Source: Bombella apis (GTDB lineage: Bacteria > Pseudomonadota > Alphaproteobacteria > Acetobacterales > Acetobacteraceae). From it: 64,000 nt of DNA. Below, one piece after another: positions 28,555-37,991 of this stretch. The translations under genes were made by a program, and so were the position numbers. The stretch lies in contig NZ_JAGJTM010000003.1 in NCBI RefSeq assembly GCF_018221685.1, positions 246,072 through 310,071 on the forward strand, given 5' to 3'. The notes under the pieces were generated by a model, which saw nothing but the letters and a program-made list of their open reading frames with translations, made no database searches and had not been told where the DNA came from. Numbering within the stretch: position 1 is the stretch's first letter; every line of letters starts with the position of its first letter.

Positions 28555-30750
28555 ATGATCACCCGTTTTCTGAACTTCAGGACCCCGTCCTTTTTCTACT
28601 GGATCTTCACCCCGTCTCTGGATGGATTTCTCTTCGCCCTGCGGACTACCATTGCAGCCTGTCTGTCTCTGGGGATCGCTCTCTGGCTGGAGCTGGACAG
28701 TCCCATCTGGGCCCCCATGACGGTCTGGTCCGTAGCGCAGCTGACACGAGGAGAAAGCCTCTCCAAAGCCCGTTGGCGCATCATAGGAACATTGGCTGGC
28801 GGTGTGGCGGCCCTGATCTTCGTCGGCATATATCCGCAGGCTCCCTGGCTGTTTTTCCCGATCATTGCCCTGTGGATTGGCCTCTGCAGCGGGCTGGCCA
28901 CCTTTGTCAGCAACTTCCGCTCCTATGCGCTGGTTCTCTCCGGCTACACCTGCGCCATCATCTGCATGGATGTCGTCCCGCATACGGGCAGCATCTTCAT
29001 GTTTGCCGTATCCCGTGCCAGTTACATCATCCTCGGCGTGCTGTGTGAGGCCTTCATCGGGCTTCTCTTCGCCTTCAACCAGGACCGTGTAGCCCATCTC
29101 AAGATACGGCAGAAACTGGAATCGGCCCTGACATTGGTGGCCGACACCCTCCACCATATTCTCCAGAGGGACACCGGCGCCCTGACAGAAGCCCGCAAGC
29201 TGTTCGGCACCATCCTCTCCATCAACGACCAGATCGAATTTGCGGAACTGGAAATGGGTGCGCATGGTCATGAAGGCGACCATGCCCGTGCCGCCCTGGC
29301 CGCCGTATCTGCCCTGCTCTCCCGCAGTTTCGGTATGGCTACACGGTTGGAGCTGCTCTCCTCCAACCATCAGGATTTTGACACGGTGGCACGGGCGTTC
29401 CGGCATTTTCTGAAGGACTTCTCCAGCCGCCTTCCCCAGGAAGCCGAAATCTCGGAACTTCTCGCCGAGCTCCAGCACCTCCGGGACATCTGCCGCCGTT
29501 ATGCAACCCCGCACCGGCAAAAGATCATCTCCACCTCTGGCCCACTAACCCCTCTACGGGACAAGACCACCATCATTACTGATTCCGCACTGGATGAACG
29601 TATTCTGTTCTCATCCCTTGGGGATCTGATCGGTGATCTGGAAGAAGCCATCACGGAATATCACGCCAGCACGCACAGTGTGCGTGGTGACCATTTCCAG
29701 TTCCAGCGCCATACGCACCGGGACGGGCGACTTGCCTTCAATAACGGGTTCCGTGCGGCGCTGACCATTCTGGTCACATCCTTCATTTATGAAATCACGG
29801 CATGGTCCAATGGCAACACACTCATCAGCATCACGGCCCTGATCTGCGGCCTTTTCGCCACAAAGGAAGACCCCGTACTGGGAACAATCAAATTCCTCAA
29901 AGGGCTTGCGGTAGGCTGGTGCGTGGCCTGGCTGCTCTGCTTCATCTTCATTCCCATGGTCACGACATATGAACCTCTGGTGCTCATCCTGTCCTGCGTG
30001 ATGATGATCGGAGGGTTAGCCCGGGCCAACCCCGCCACAGCCCCGGCAGCCTCGGCCTTCAACCTGCTGATGCCCCTGATGCTGGGCATCCAGAATCATC
30101 ATGTCATTGACGAGACGAAATTCTACAACACCAACCTCGCCATCATCCTTGCAGGTGTAACGGCCGTGCTGATCTTCCGCAGCATCCTGCCTTTCAACCG
30201 CAAGGCCGAAGAATTCCGGCTGCGCCGTGCCACACTGCGGGAGCTGCGCAATCTTGCCAGCCTGAGCAGCACACCGCAGATCAGCGCATGGATTGGCCAC
30301 AGTACGGACCGCTTCTCTCGCCTTCTCAGCCACGCAACCACCCTGTCCCCCCTTGTGGAGGCCGGTATTCAGGGTACGCTGGCTACCCTGACACTCGGGC
30401 TGAACATCATCCGCCTGCGAGGGTTGCTCAACCGTGAGTATCTGCCGGAAAGCGCCCGCCGCCCCATCACGCTGGTTCTCTATTACATTGAACACTCATC
30501 CCGCCGGCATGACCGGGCAGCCCGCCTGACCCGGGCCGCCATACGCCGCCTGCGTGAGCTGGACACACAGGACCATGAGGCCATCATCCGGCTGGAAATA
30601 ACCCGTGCCCTGGCCCATCTTGTGGTGATCGAACACACCTTGCGGACAAACGAGAATTTTCTGGATGCCAGCAAGCCCTTCCGTGGTGAAGGCCCCATCC
30701 CCCTGCCCCATGATGAGGATTCATACGCAGGCCACCCGCAAAGGGCTTGA
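28555..30750 (+). CDS. FUSC family (fusaric acid resistance/AaeB-like) transporter
   Basis: A 731-residue inner-membrane protein with two blocks of about six hydrophobic helices (residues 20-170 and 400-540), each followed by a soluble region, as in FUSC/YccS/AaeB proteins that export aromatic acids. The first block contains APMTVWSVAQLTRGESLSKA, and the second FRAALTILVTSFIYEITAW. No membrane-fusion partner is adjacent, so it may act alone. Substrate is unknown. Confidence 0.85.
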   Translation: MITRFLNFRTPSFFYWIFTPSLDGFLFALRTTIAACLSLGIALWLELDSPIWAPMTVWSVAQLTRGESLSKARWRIIGTLAGGVAALIFVGIYPQAPWLFFPIIALWIGLCSGLATFVSNFRSYALVLSGYTCAIICMDVVPHTGSIFMFAVSRASYIILGVLCEAFIGLLFAFNQDRVAHLKIRQKLESALTLVADTLHHILQRDTGALTEARKLFGTILSINDQIEFAELEMGAHGHEGDHARAALAAVSALLSRSFGMATRLELLSSNHQDFDTVARAFRHFLKDFSSRLPQEAEISELLAELQHLRDICRRYATPHRQKIISTSGPLTPLRDKTTIITDSALDERILFSSLGDLIGDLEEAITEYHASTHSVRGDHFQFQRHTHRDGRLAFNNGFRAALTILVTSFIYEITAWSNGNTLISITALICGLFATKEDPVLGTIKFLKGLAVGWCVAWLLCFIFIPMVTTYEPLVLILSCVMMIGGLARANPATAPAASAFNLLMPLMLGIQNHHVIDETKFYNTNLAIILAGVTAVLIFRSILPFNRKAEEFRLRRATLRELRNLASLSSTPQISAWIGHSTDRFSRLLSHATTLSPLVEAGIQGTLATLTLGLNIIRLRGLLNREYLPESARRPITLVLYYIEHSSRRHDRAARLTRAAIRRLRELDTQDHEAIIRLEITRALAHLVVIEHTLRTNENFLDASKPFRGEGPIPLPHDEDSYAGHPQRA

Positions 30751-30813
30751 TCTCCCGCCTGTGGGCAGCCAGACTTCTGCCTCCCTGCCCTTGTCCGAGG
30801 TTCTGCCGTCTCC

Positions 30814-31923
30814 ATGAAGATCCATTATGTTGTCACAAGCCTGGAAACGGGTGGGGCTGAATTTGCCATCCCGGATATCGTAAAAACCCTCGAACAGTTC
30901 GGCCATCAGGTGGATGTCACCGCCTGCGAGCCTCGGGACATGGGGGCAGCTCCCCATCTGGAACAGGCCGGAATCCCCTACCATCTTCTGGACAGCCGGC
31001 GCCGCAGTTTCTTCCTCACGCTGATCCGTCTCCTGCGCCTGCTCCGCCGGAACCGGCCCGACATCATCTGGACCTCCCTGAGCCGGGCCACACTGCTGGG
31101 CCAGCTGGCCGGAGCACTCCTCAATATTCCCGTTGTCAGCTGGAAGAACAGTGCCAGCATCCGTTTCACCACCACGGCAGGCCGTCGCATTACCCGGCTA
31201 TGGGTTGCAGATTCCGCTTATGTAGCCCGTTTCCTTCGGGAAAAAATGAACATTCCGCCGGAGAAAATCACGTCCTGGCCTCTTTATGTGGCCGCCCCCG
31301 AAAACCACCCGGCCCCGGACTGGAATGGCGGGACACCTCTGCACATCGGCAGCACGGGGCGACTGCATGAGGTGAAAAACTATCCCCTGCTCATCGAAGG
31401 TCTGGCCCTGTTCCGCGCACGTCATCCCCAGTGGGCAGACCTCGTGCACCTGTCCTTTGCAGGCGATGGCCCCCAGCGGGCGGAGCTTGAAACCCTCATC
31501 CGGCAGCACGGGCTGGAAAACCACGTCTCCCTGAAAGGTTTCCAGACGGATGTTCCGGCCTTTCTCCGCACGCTCCAGCTTTACGCACAGCCCTCACGTT
31601 ATGAGGGCATGTGTCTGGCTGCCCATGAGGCCATGAACATGAGCCTGCCTGTCATGGCGACACCGGTCGGGGAAATGCGCAACAGCGTCCAGCCTGACCG
31701 GACAGGATTCCTGCTGCAACCTGACAGGATTCCTGAAACCTTCTGCGACACGCTGGCAGAAATTTTTCAGAACCCGGCCCTGCTGAACGACTACGGCAAA
31801 GCTGCAAAACGTTACATCGAACAGCATTACAGCCGGGAAGCTTTCACGCAACGATGCGGAAAAATCGTTGAAAAACTGGAGCGGATGACCACCCCGCAAC
31901 CCTCAGGAAAAACCCCGTCATGA
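30814..31923 (+). CDS. GT4-type glycosyltransferase
   Basis: A 369-residue GT-B fold protein. The N-terminal domain begins MKIHYVVTSLETGGAEF, and the C-terminal domain has STGRLHEVKNYPLLIEGLAL, then the nucleotide-sugar site QPSRYEGMCLAAHEAMNM. It probably adds a sugar to a cell-surface glycan. It overlaps the following FAH-family gene by four bases (ATGA), although the two functions appear unrelated. Confidence 0.87.
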   Translation: MKIHYVVTSLETGGAEFAIPDIVKTLEQFGHQVDVTACEPRDMGAAPHLEQAGIPYHLLDSRRRSFFLTLIRLLRLLRRNRPDIIWTSLSRATLLGQLAGALLNIPVVSWKNSASIRFTTTAGRRITRLWVADSAYVARFLREKMNIPPEKITSWPLYVAAPENHPAPDWNGGTPLHIGSTGRLHEVKNYPLLIEGLALFRARHPQWADLVHLSFAGDGPQRAELETLIRQHGLENHVSLKGFQTDVPAFLRTLQLYAQPSRYEGMCLAAHEAMNMSLPVMATPVGEMRNSVQPDRTGFLLQPDRIPETFCDTLAEIFQNPALLNDYGKAAKRYIEQHYSREAFTQRCGKIVEKLERMTTPQPSGKTPS

Positions 31924-32768
31924 CAAAACTCTGCCGCTATGGCCGCCCCGGTTCTGAAAAGCCCGGACTGATCGACAGTTCCGGTACACTGCGTGACCTT
32001 TCGGGACTCTGGAGTGACCTGACGCCGGAGCGTCTCTCCCCACAATCCCTTGCTCAGGTGGCAGCCATTGATGCAGCGACCCTGCCAGCCGTGGAAGGCT
32101 CTCCCCGGTTCGGCGTGCCCATCAGCCATGTCTCCAAATGCGTCTGCATTGGCCTGAACTATGCCGATCATGCCGAAGAAGCCGGTCTTCCCATCCCGCA
32201 GGAACCAATCGTCTTTCTGAAAGCTCCTTCCGCCCTCTGCGGTGCCCATGACGACATCCCCATCCCGCCCCATGCTTCACAAGTGGACTGGGAAGTCGAG
32301 CTGGGCATCGTCATCGGCAGCACAGCCCGCCATGTGACGGAAGCGAAGGCTCTGGAGCATGTGGCAGGCTACTGCATCGTCAATGATGTGTCAGAACGCA
32401 GTTTCCAGATGCAGTCCTCACAATGGGACAAGGGCAAGGGCTGCGACAATTTCGGGCCTGTCGGCCCCTTCCTTGTCACGGCTGATGAGATCGCTGATCC
32501 GCAGAACCTGCGCCTCTGGCTGGACGTGAACGGAACCCGCCGTCAGGACGGCTCGACAGCCACCATGATCTTCTCTGTCCGTGAGATCATCGCCTATCTC
32601 AGCCGGTACATGACGCTCCTGCCCGGCGACATCATTGCCACCGGAACACCGCCCGGTGTCGGGATGGGACACAAGCCGCCCCTGTGGTTGCAGGAAGGTG
32701 ACGAAATGCGGCTTGGCATTGAAGGGCTGGGGGAACAGAAGCAGACACTCGTGCGATGGACACGATGA
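31920..32768 (+). CDS. Fumarylacetoacetate hydrolase family protein
   Basis: A 282-residue protein. The FAH metal site is clear: IGLNYADHAEEAG, the EVELGIVIG acidic strand, YCIVNDVSERSFQ and the C-terminal GDIIATGTPPGVGMG. Members cleave C-C bonds in aromatic or ketoacid breakdown (fumarylpyruvate hydrolase, oxaloacetate decarboxylase). The exact substrate is not evident. Confidence 0.9.
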   Translation: MTKLCRYGRPGSEKPGLIDSSGTLRDLSGLWSDLTPERLSPQSLAQVAAIDAATLPAVEGSPRFGVPISHVSKCVCIGLNYADHAEEAGLPIPQEPIVFLKAPSALCGAHDDIPIPPHASQVDWEVELGIVIGSTARHVTEAKALEHVAGYCIVNDVSERSFQMQSSQWDKGKGCDNFGPVGPFLVTADEIADPQNLRLWLDVNGTRRQDGSTATMIFSVREIIAYLSRYMTLLPGDIIATGTPPGVGMGHKPPLWLQEGDEMRLGIEGLGEQKQTLVRWTR

Positions 32769-33227
32769 AAAAACAGAACAACCCCATGAAAGACAGAATG
32801 ACAGAAACAGATACTTACAGAACTGTCCTCTGAATCCACCGCCTGCCCGCGCCATTTTCACCTGCCACCAGCTGGATGGCCATTATTCTCGTGGACATGG
32901 AGCACTGGTTTCACAATACCGGACCGGAAGAAACCCATGTCATCCTGACGGTCCTTGGCTCATGAAGTTGAGATGCACATATGCCATTTTCACGACATGT
33001 CGCCATGAAATCCATCTCATATAATTAAAACATTACTCATATTGCTCTATTATAAACAATCAGCTCTCAACATGATGAATCTTAATGGCGCTCTAATGTG
33101 ACTTTCATAAAACAAGTGAAGAACCATTTTTCATTCAAAATTTAAGAAGCTTGTAAAATTTTCGTGTTTCCTTGCATCCGCCAGCAGATGTCCGTTGGTT
33201 CCGCTTAATGAACTGGGAGAAAGGGCC
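32769..33227 (+). other. 459-bp AT-rich leader upstream of flagellin
   Basis: No gene is visible. The last 250 bp are strongly AT-rich. I looked for sigma-28 (TAAA-N15-GCCGATAA) and sigma-54 (GG-N10-GC) promoters and found no convincing match. GGGAGAAAGGG just before the ATG is the ribosome-binding site. A long untranslated leader or a diverged promoter is likely. Confidence 0.5.
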
Positions 33228-34202
33228 ATGAGTCTTTCCATCAACACCAACCAGTCTTCCTTGGCTGCCCTGGAAACACTGAACACGACACAGACGGATC
33301 TGGCCCACACGGAAAACGCTGTTTCCACTGGCAAGAAAGTGGCGAATGCCTCCGACAATCCAGCCGCTTTCGGCATTGCCTCCCAGATTGGCGGGGACAT
33401 TGCAGGACAAAGTGCTGTCAATGACGGGCTAAGCTATGCCTCCCAGGTTCTCAGCGCTACCAACTCTGCGGCCAACAGCATCATCAAGGTTCTTCAGAAT
33501 GTCCAGAATGCCGTGACAACCGTTGGCAACAACATCGGCAATGAATCATCTCTCGGCCAGCTCAACAAAGAGCTGACAGGTTACATGAAGAGCATCGACA
33601 CCATCGCCCGAAACGCCACGGTGAAAGGCGTCAATCTTCTTTCCGGCGGCACGCTGAGCGGCACGGGGGACGGAATGGGCATTACCTCCAACAGCCTGAC
33701 CTTTGTCACCAGCCTCCAGGGAGACACGCAGACACTGAACAGCTACGGTTACATGATCGGCCTCACGACCGGTTACGGGATCGGCCACATCATGACGGAA
33801 CTGTTCGGCATGACACCTGGCAGCGCAATGCCTGGGGAAGACCCCACCGTGAACAACTTCCTGACGGCCACTCCTGACGGTGCCCGCATCAGCGACGGTT
33901 TCAATGCGGCGGCCACGGCCCAGCGTCTTCCCAGAATGATCCAGATCACGCAGAACGCCATCCAGGCGATGACCAACGTCACATCCGACCTTGGCGCCAA
34001 CATGCAGCTCATCAGCTCCATGAGTGCCTATGGGCAGAAATCGTCCGATTCCCTCACGGCAGCATCCGGTGCGCTGACGGATGCTGACATGTCTGCCGAG
34101 TCTGCCAAACTGACATCTCTCCAGACCAAACAGTCCCTCGGCATCAAGTCCCTTTCCATCGCCAATGGCCAGTCACAGAACATCCTGTCCCTCTTCCAGT
34201 AA
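33228..34202 (+). CDS. Flagellin
   Basis: About 324 residues from MSLSINTNQSSLAALETLN, the conserved D0 N-terminus. The D0/D1 helices contain VSTGKKVANASDNPAAFGIA at the N-terminal end and LTSLQTKQSLGIKSLSIANG with QNILSLFQ at the C-terminal end. The central variable domain (residues about 150-230) is short and unusual. No other flagellar gene is within the window, so it is an isolated filament gene. Confidence 0.93.
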   Translation: MSLSINTNQSSLAALETLNTTQTDLAHTENAVSTGKKVANASDNPAAFGIASQIGGDIAGQSAVNDGLSYASQVLSATNSAANSIIKVLQNVQNAVTTVGNNIGNESSLGQLNKELTGYMKSIDTIARNATVKGVNLLSGGTLSGTGDGMGITSNSLTFVTSLQGDTQTLNSYGYMIGLTTGYGIGHIMTELFGMTPGSAMPGEDPTVNNFLTATPDGARISDGFNAAATAQRLPRMIQITQNAIQAMTNVTSDLGANMQLISSMSAYGQKSSDSLTAASGALTDADMSAESAKLTSLQTKQSLGIKSLSIANGQSQNILSLFQ

Positions 34203-34213
34203 GGGCGGCGTGC

Positions 34214-35734
34214 TCAGGCACCGGTCACCGGTACCGGCTGCCCGGTGCCGTCTTCCACCGGTTCCACGATCAGACCGAGACGTTCCGTTTCAAAATCCAT
34301 GTGCTGGGCCTCCAGCCGGGGCAGATTTTTGCTGACCTTGGCTGAAAGCTGCCTGAAACGGTCCACCCGGCCATACAGCCCCTGCTGCCCGGCCAAGGCC
34401 CTGACGGCACTGTTGTAATGGTTGCTTGCCGTGTTCAGGCTTCCGCCCAGCTTATTCAACCTTTCGGCCACAAGGCATACCGAATTGTAGATGTCCCCTG
34501 CCCTCTCGCTGATCTCACGGGCTTCCCGGTTGCTCCGTTCGATCATCCACAGATTGGCGACCGTCCGCAGGATGGGAATGAGTGTCGTGTGGGACACCAG
34601 CACGATGCCCTTCCTGTACCCATAGTCAAACAGGTCCCGGTCTGCTTTCAGGGCACTGATGTAGGCCGGCTCGATCGGCATGAACATGAGGACAAAACCG
34701 GGACTGCGCATCCCGATCAGGTTCGTGTAATCCTTGGAGGCCAGATCATCCATGTGCCGGCGGACGGATTTCACATGCTCCCTGAGAGCGGCCTCATGCT
34801 CCGTCTGGCTCTCCGCCGCCACGGCCCGGTCATAGGCATTCAGTGACACCTTGCTGTCGATGATGATGTGTTTGCCTTCGGGCAGCCGGATCAGATAGTC
34901 CGTCTGTTTCTGCCGCCCCTCCGCATCCCGGAAGGAACTCTGGACCTCATAATGGGCTTCTTCCACAAGACCGCTCATCTCCAGGGTCCGGCGAAGCTGC
35001 GCCTCCCCCCAGGCACCACGCTGCTGGGAATCCCCCTTCAGGGCTGATGTCAGGTTGGTGGCCTCCTGACTCATCTTCAGGCCGATCTCCAGAACCTTCC
35101 TGATCTCCGCATTGAGGGTGCTGTTCCCCTGGAGAGACGCATCATGCACCTCGTTGACCCGCTTCTGAAACCCTTCGATCTGCTCCCGGAACGGCTTCAG
35201 CATGGACGACAGACTGACCTGACTGGCATCGGCAAAGGTTTTACCTTTTTCCTCGAATATCCTGTTGGCCAGATTTTCGAACTCTTTCCCCAGCGACTGC
35301 CTGGCCTCGCCAAGCTGCTGCATCTGCTCCCGGAAATGTTCCTCTTTCCGCTCCAGCGTCGTTCTGATTTCCACATGCTCTTTTTCCAGCATGCCATATT
35401 TCTGGAGGAGGGCCTCATACTGTCCGCCCCGTTCCGTCAGGGCCACATCCAGCCGCTGGACCGTCTCATGGGCATTGCGCAGCTGCGTGCGGGCTGTATT
35501 CTCCGCAAGCTCCGTGTCATGAAGCCTGTTCCTGAGCTGGGCAAGCTCCTCACCATCCCTGACATTCCGGTCACTGGCCTGCTGGAAGGCCACCTCCATC
35601 TGCCGGACCTGCATGGCAAGATCAGATATCTTCAACCCAGCCCGCCTCATGGCCAGCAGATACCCCAACCCGGCCGCCAGAAACGCCACGATAGCCATGG
35701 CGACGGTACCGATCACCAGTACGGATATCTGCAT
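34214..35734 (-). CDS. rmuC: DNA recombination protein RmuC
   Basis: About 506 residues. An N-terminal transmembrane helix (ISVLVIGTVAMAIVAFLAAG) is followed by a coiled coil (residues 40-210) and the nuclease-like RmuC domain with GAWGEAQLRRTLEMSGL, LPEGKHIIIDSKVSL and FVLMFMPIEPAYISAL. RmuC limits certain rearrangements and has been linked to DNA protection. The ATG at 35734 places the membrane helix at the N-terminus; the frame extends upstream without homology. It is the last clear backbone gene before the mobile region. Confidence 0.93.
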   Translation of the reverse strand: MQISVLVIGTVAMAIVAFLAAGLGYLLAMRRAGLKISDLAMQVRQMEVAFQQASDRNVRDGEELAQLRNRLHDTELAENTARTQLRNAHETVQRLDVALTERGGQYEALLQKYGMLEKEHVEIRTTLERKEEHFREQMQQLGEARQSLGKEFENLANRIFEEKGKTFADASQVSLSSMLKPFREQIEGFQKRVNEVHDASLQGNSTLNAEIRKVLEIGLKMSQEATNLTSALKGDSQQRGAWGEAQLRRTLEMSGLVEEAHYEVQSSFRDAEGRQKQTDYLIRLPEGKHIIIDSKVSLNAYDRAVAAESQTEHEAALREHVKSVRRHMDDLASKDYTNLIGMRSPGFVLMFMPIEPAYISALKADRDLFDYGYRKGIVLVSHTTLIPILRTVANLWMIERSNREAREISERAGDIYNSVCLVAERLNKLGGSLNTASNHYNSAVRALAGQQGLYGRVDRFRQLSAKVSKNLPRLEAQHMDFETERLGLIVEPVEDGTGQPVPVTGA

Positions 35735-36205
35735 GTTGCTCCCTCCCAAAGGCCCCGGTTTGGGACCATGACCTCCGTAAACCAGTCTGAAGGAGGCAGT
35801 CCATATCTTACGGGGTATCAAACTAACGGGCTATCAGGCCACAGGCCAGCCTGCCGGTGAACAACGCCCGGCACCGAAAGTTTACATGCAAAGGGAACAA
35901 TCATCATGGCGGGCCGAAGCCGACGAAACCGAGAACTACACCTACGCTATAGCACTCTAAAATGGCTGCAATGGGTGGCGGACCGGCTGCTCTTTGGCGA
36001 CGGCGTGGGAAGGCGACCATTTATAAAGCGGCTCCACTTCTGCAGCGTTGCGCTGCAAGCTGAACGTTCAGCAAGAATTTGCCCCCACCCGAAAGCGGCA
36101 TCATAGTGGGAAGTTGGTGACCGTCATCCGCCCGCCGCATCGTTATCGGAGCAGCCGATGACGTTACACTGGACGAAGTCGAGCGAGTTCTGATTTAACG
36201 TTGTC
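35735..36205. other. Junction region between backbone and mobile DNA
   Basis: No convincing gene is seen in 471 bp. Base composition and codon signature change across it, so the left border of the inserted element should be here, probably between about 35830 and 36000. No tRNA 3' end or direct repeat could be matched, because the other border is outside the window. Short palindromes lie at 36041-36072. Confidence 0.45.
36041..36072. repeat. Two adjacent perfect palindromes
   Basis: TGCAGCG-TTG-CGCTGCA (36041-36057) is followed directly by GCTGAACGTTCAGC (36059-36072). They are upstream of the OLD-like gene and inside the junction region, so they may be operators or recombination sites. Confidence 0.6.
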
Positions 36206-37903
36206 ATGAAAGATGTTCTCAAAGTCGCTAGACTGACATTCAAGGCAGGCTCCGCGCCCGGCCAACTTCCCTTGGCCATCGATTGTCCGAACGTCACGAT
36301 CCTTGTGGGCCCCAATAATGCCGGCAAAAGTCGTACACTGCGAGAGATACATGCGAAGTGTGCGAACAAGGAGATTGATAGCTACCAATTACTAGACAGC
36401 ATCGAACTCTCCCTTCCGGATCGGAAGGGCATCGCGGCGATGATGAAGATGTTTGAAATCGCTACACCGCCAGGTAATACGACAGTCGCCGATCATACTT
36501 ATTTTCAGAAACCAAGCGTAAAACTGAATGAGCAGCAGCTACTTATTCACGTCCATACGGGCAAGTGGTTCGAGGGCTGGGCCGACGACGCTTTTCACGA
36601 ATCCTTACGAAGTAATTTCGTTCAATTTTTCACCATCCTACTGGATGGTCGCACACGATTTGATCTGACAGATCCGAAAGCAACGGGATCGCTTGAAGAG
36701 AAGCCGCAAAATCATCTCTGGGCGCTTTTCCTTGATAAAGACGCCCGGCAGAAAGTCAGAAAATTTACTCAGGATGCGTTCGCGAAGTTCTTCGTTGTCG
36801 ACCCTACGGGTATGACGCAATTTCGTATCCGTCTCAGCAAACGTGCACCGAAGACGGAGGCGGAGGAACAAGCTCTGGATAGCGAAGCACGCGCATTTCA
36901 TGCGGATGCCGATCTGCTCAGCGATCTTGGAGACGGCGTCAAAACATCTGTCGGCCTCGTGTCTGCGGTGATGAGTTTGCCTGATCGCATTCTGCTCATT
37001 GATGAGCCAGAGGCGTTCTTGCATCCAACCCTGTCACGCCGTGTCGGCAGCGTACTCGCCCAGACGGCACGCGAGCGAAACGCAACCTTAGTGGTTGCGA
37101 CCCATAGCGCCGATTTCCTTCTGGGATGCATGCAAACAGCGCCGGAACTCAGGATCGTACGGCTAACCCATGACTTGGGAAGAGCAACTAGCAGATCCAT
37201 AGAGCCGGCACGCGTCCGCGAACTCATGAGCGATCCGCTTTTGCGATCCGCACATGCAATGCGGGGTTTATTTCATCGAGGCGTAATTGTCTGCGAAGCC
37301 GATGCAGATCGAGCATTCTATGATGAGGTCAATGCTCGGTTGGTGATGGAACATCGCGGAATAGAAGATGCCCTGTTTTTGAACGCACAGAACTGGCAAA
37401 CTATTCCGCGCATCGCTTTGCCTTTGAGAAGCTTGGGGGTGCCTGCGGCGAGCATCATGGATTTCGATGTTCTGATGGACAACGATTTTGCTCATATCTG
37501 GCCGCTACTCGGCGCACAGGATGCTGTTTTGAAGCCCCTACAAGTTCGACGTGATGCTCTGGCTAAGATCATGGCAAGTACTGGCAGGAAGGATTGCAAA
37601 AAGCTTGGGATTGGAGCTCTGCCCGAAGACAGCCGCGACGACGCAAAGGCTCTTATAGACGACTTTGCACGCTATGGCGTGTTTTTCGTGACTTCAGGCG
37701 AGTTGGAGTGTTGGCTGAATGGAGTCCGAGGGATCACCAAGATTGCTAACAAAACGCAGTGGTTGCTGAATACATTCGCTGCAATGGGCGCTGATCCGGA
37801 TGACGCCCACTACCTCACTCCCGCCAATGATGATGTCTGGGGCTTCATCGAAACAATCAAGCGATGGATCGACGACCCACATCGCCTTGGCATACCTAAC
37901 TGA
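36206..37903 (+). CDS. OLD-like AAA ATPase with TOPRIM nuclease domain
   Basis: A 565-residue protein. Walker A GPNNAGKS is at residues 35-42, Walker B ILLIDEPEAFLHP near 261-273 and the switch histidine in VVATHS. A C-terminal TOPRIM domain has VIVCEADADRAFYDEV (Glu near 361) and MDFDVLMDN (DxD near 419). This ATPase-TOPRIM order defines the OLD family, many of which are anti-phage nucleases. No UvrD-type helicase is adjacent, so it is not a Gabija pair; the DUF2026-like gene follows on the same strand. Confidence 0.85.
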   Translation: MKDVLKVARLTFKAGSAPGQLPLAIDCPNVTILVGPNNAGKSRTLREIHAKCANKEIDSYQLLDSIELSLPDRKGIAAMMKMFEIATPPGNTTVADHTYFQKPSVKLNEQQLLIHVHTGKWFEGWADDAFHESLRSNFVQFFTILLDGRTRFDLTDPKATGSLEEKPQNHLWALFLDKDARQKVRKFTQDAFAKFFVVDPTGMTQFRIRLSKRAPKTEAEEQALDSEARAFHADADLLSDLGDGVKTSVGLVSAVMSLPDRILLIDEPEAFLHPTLSRRVGSVLAQTARERNATLVVATHSADFLLGCMQTAPELRIVRLTHDLGRATSRSIEPARVRELMSDPLLRSAHAMRGLFHRGVIVCEADADRAFYDEVNARLVMEHRGIEDALFLNAQNWQTIPRIALPLRSLGVPAASIMDFDVLMDNDFAHIWPLLGAQDAVLKPLQVRRDALAKIMASTGRKDCKKLGIGALPEDSRDDAKALIDDFARYGVFFVTSGELECWLNGVRGITKIANKTQWLLNTFAAMGADPDDAHYLTPANDDVWGFIETIKRWIDDPHRLGIPN

Positions 37904-37991
37904 GAGTTCTTCCTAATCACCCGCGTCCAGATATCTTTTATATTCCGCCTAGCGTTTGAGAGATGTCCACCGATCTATCACCGAGGCTGAA

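Noticed and set aside
28483..29520. 345-codon open frame antisense to the FUSC gene
   Set aside because: The opposite strand encodes a clear FUSC transporter, and the antisense frame has no recognisable domain.
35906..36106. 66-codon frame in the left junction
   Set aside because: No homology is recognised and it spans the two palindromes; too weak to call a gene.
36206..37903. Gabija (GajA) assignment for the OLD-like gene
   Set aside because: No UvrD/PcrA-type GajB helicase is adjacent; the neighbour is a DUF2026-like protein.
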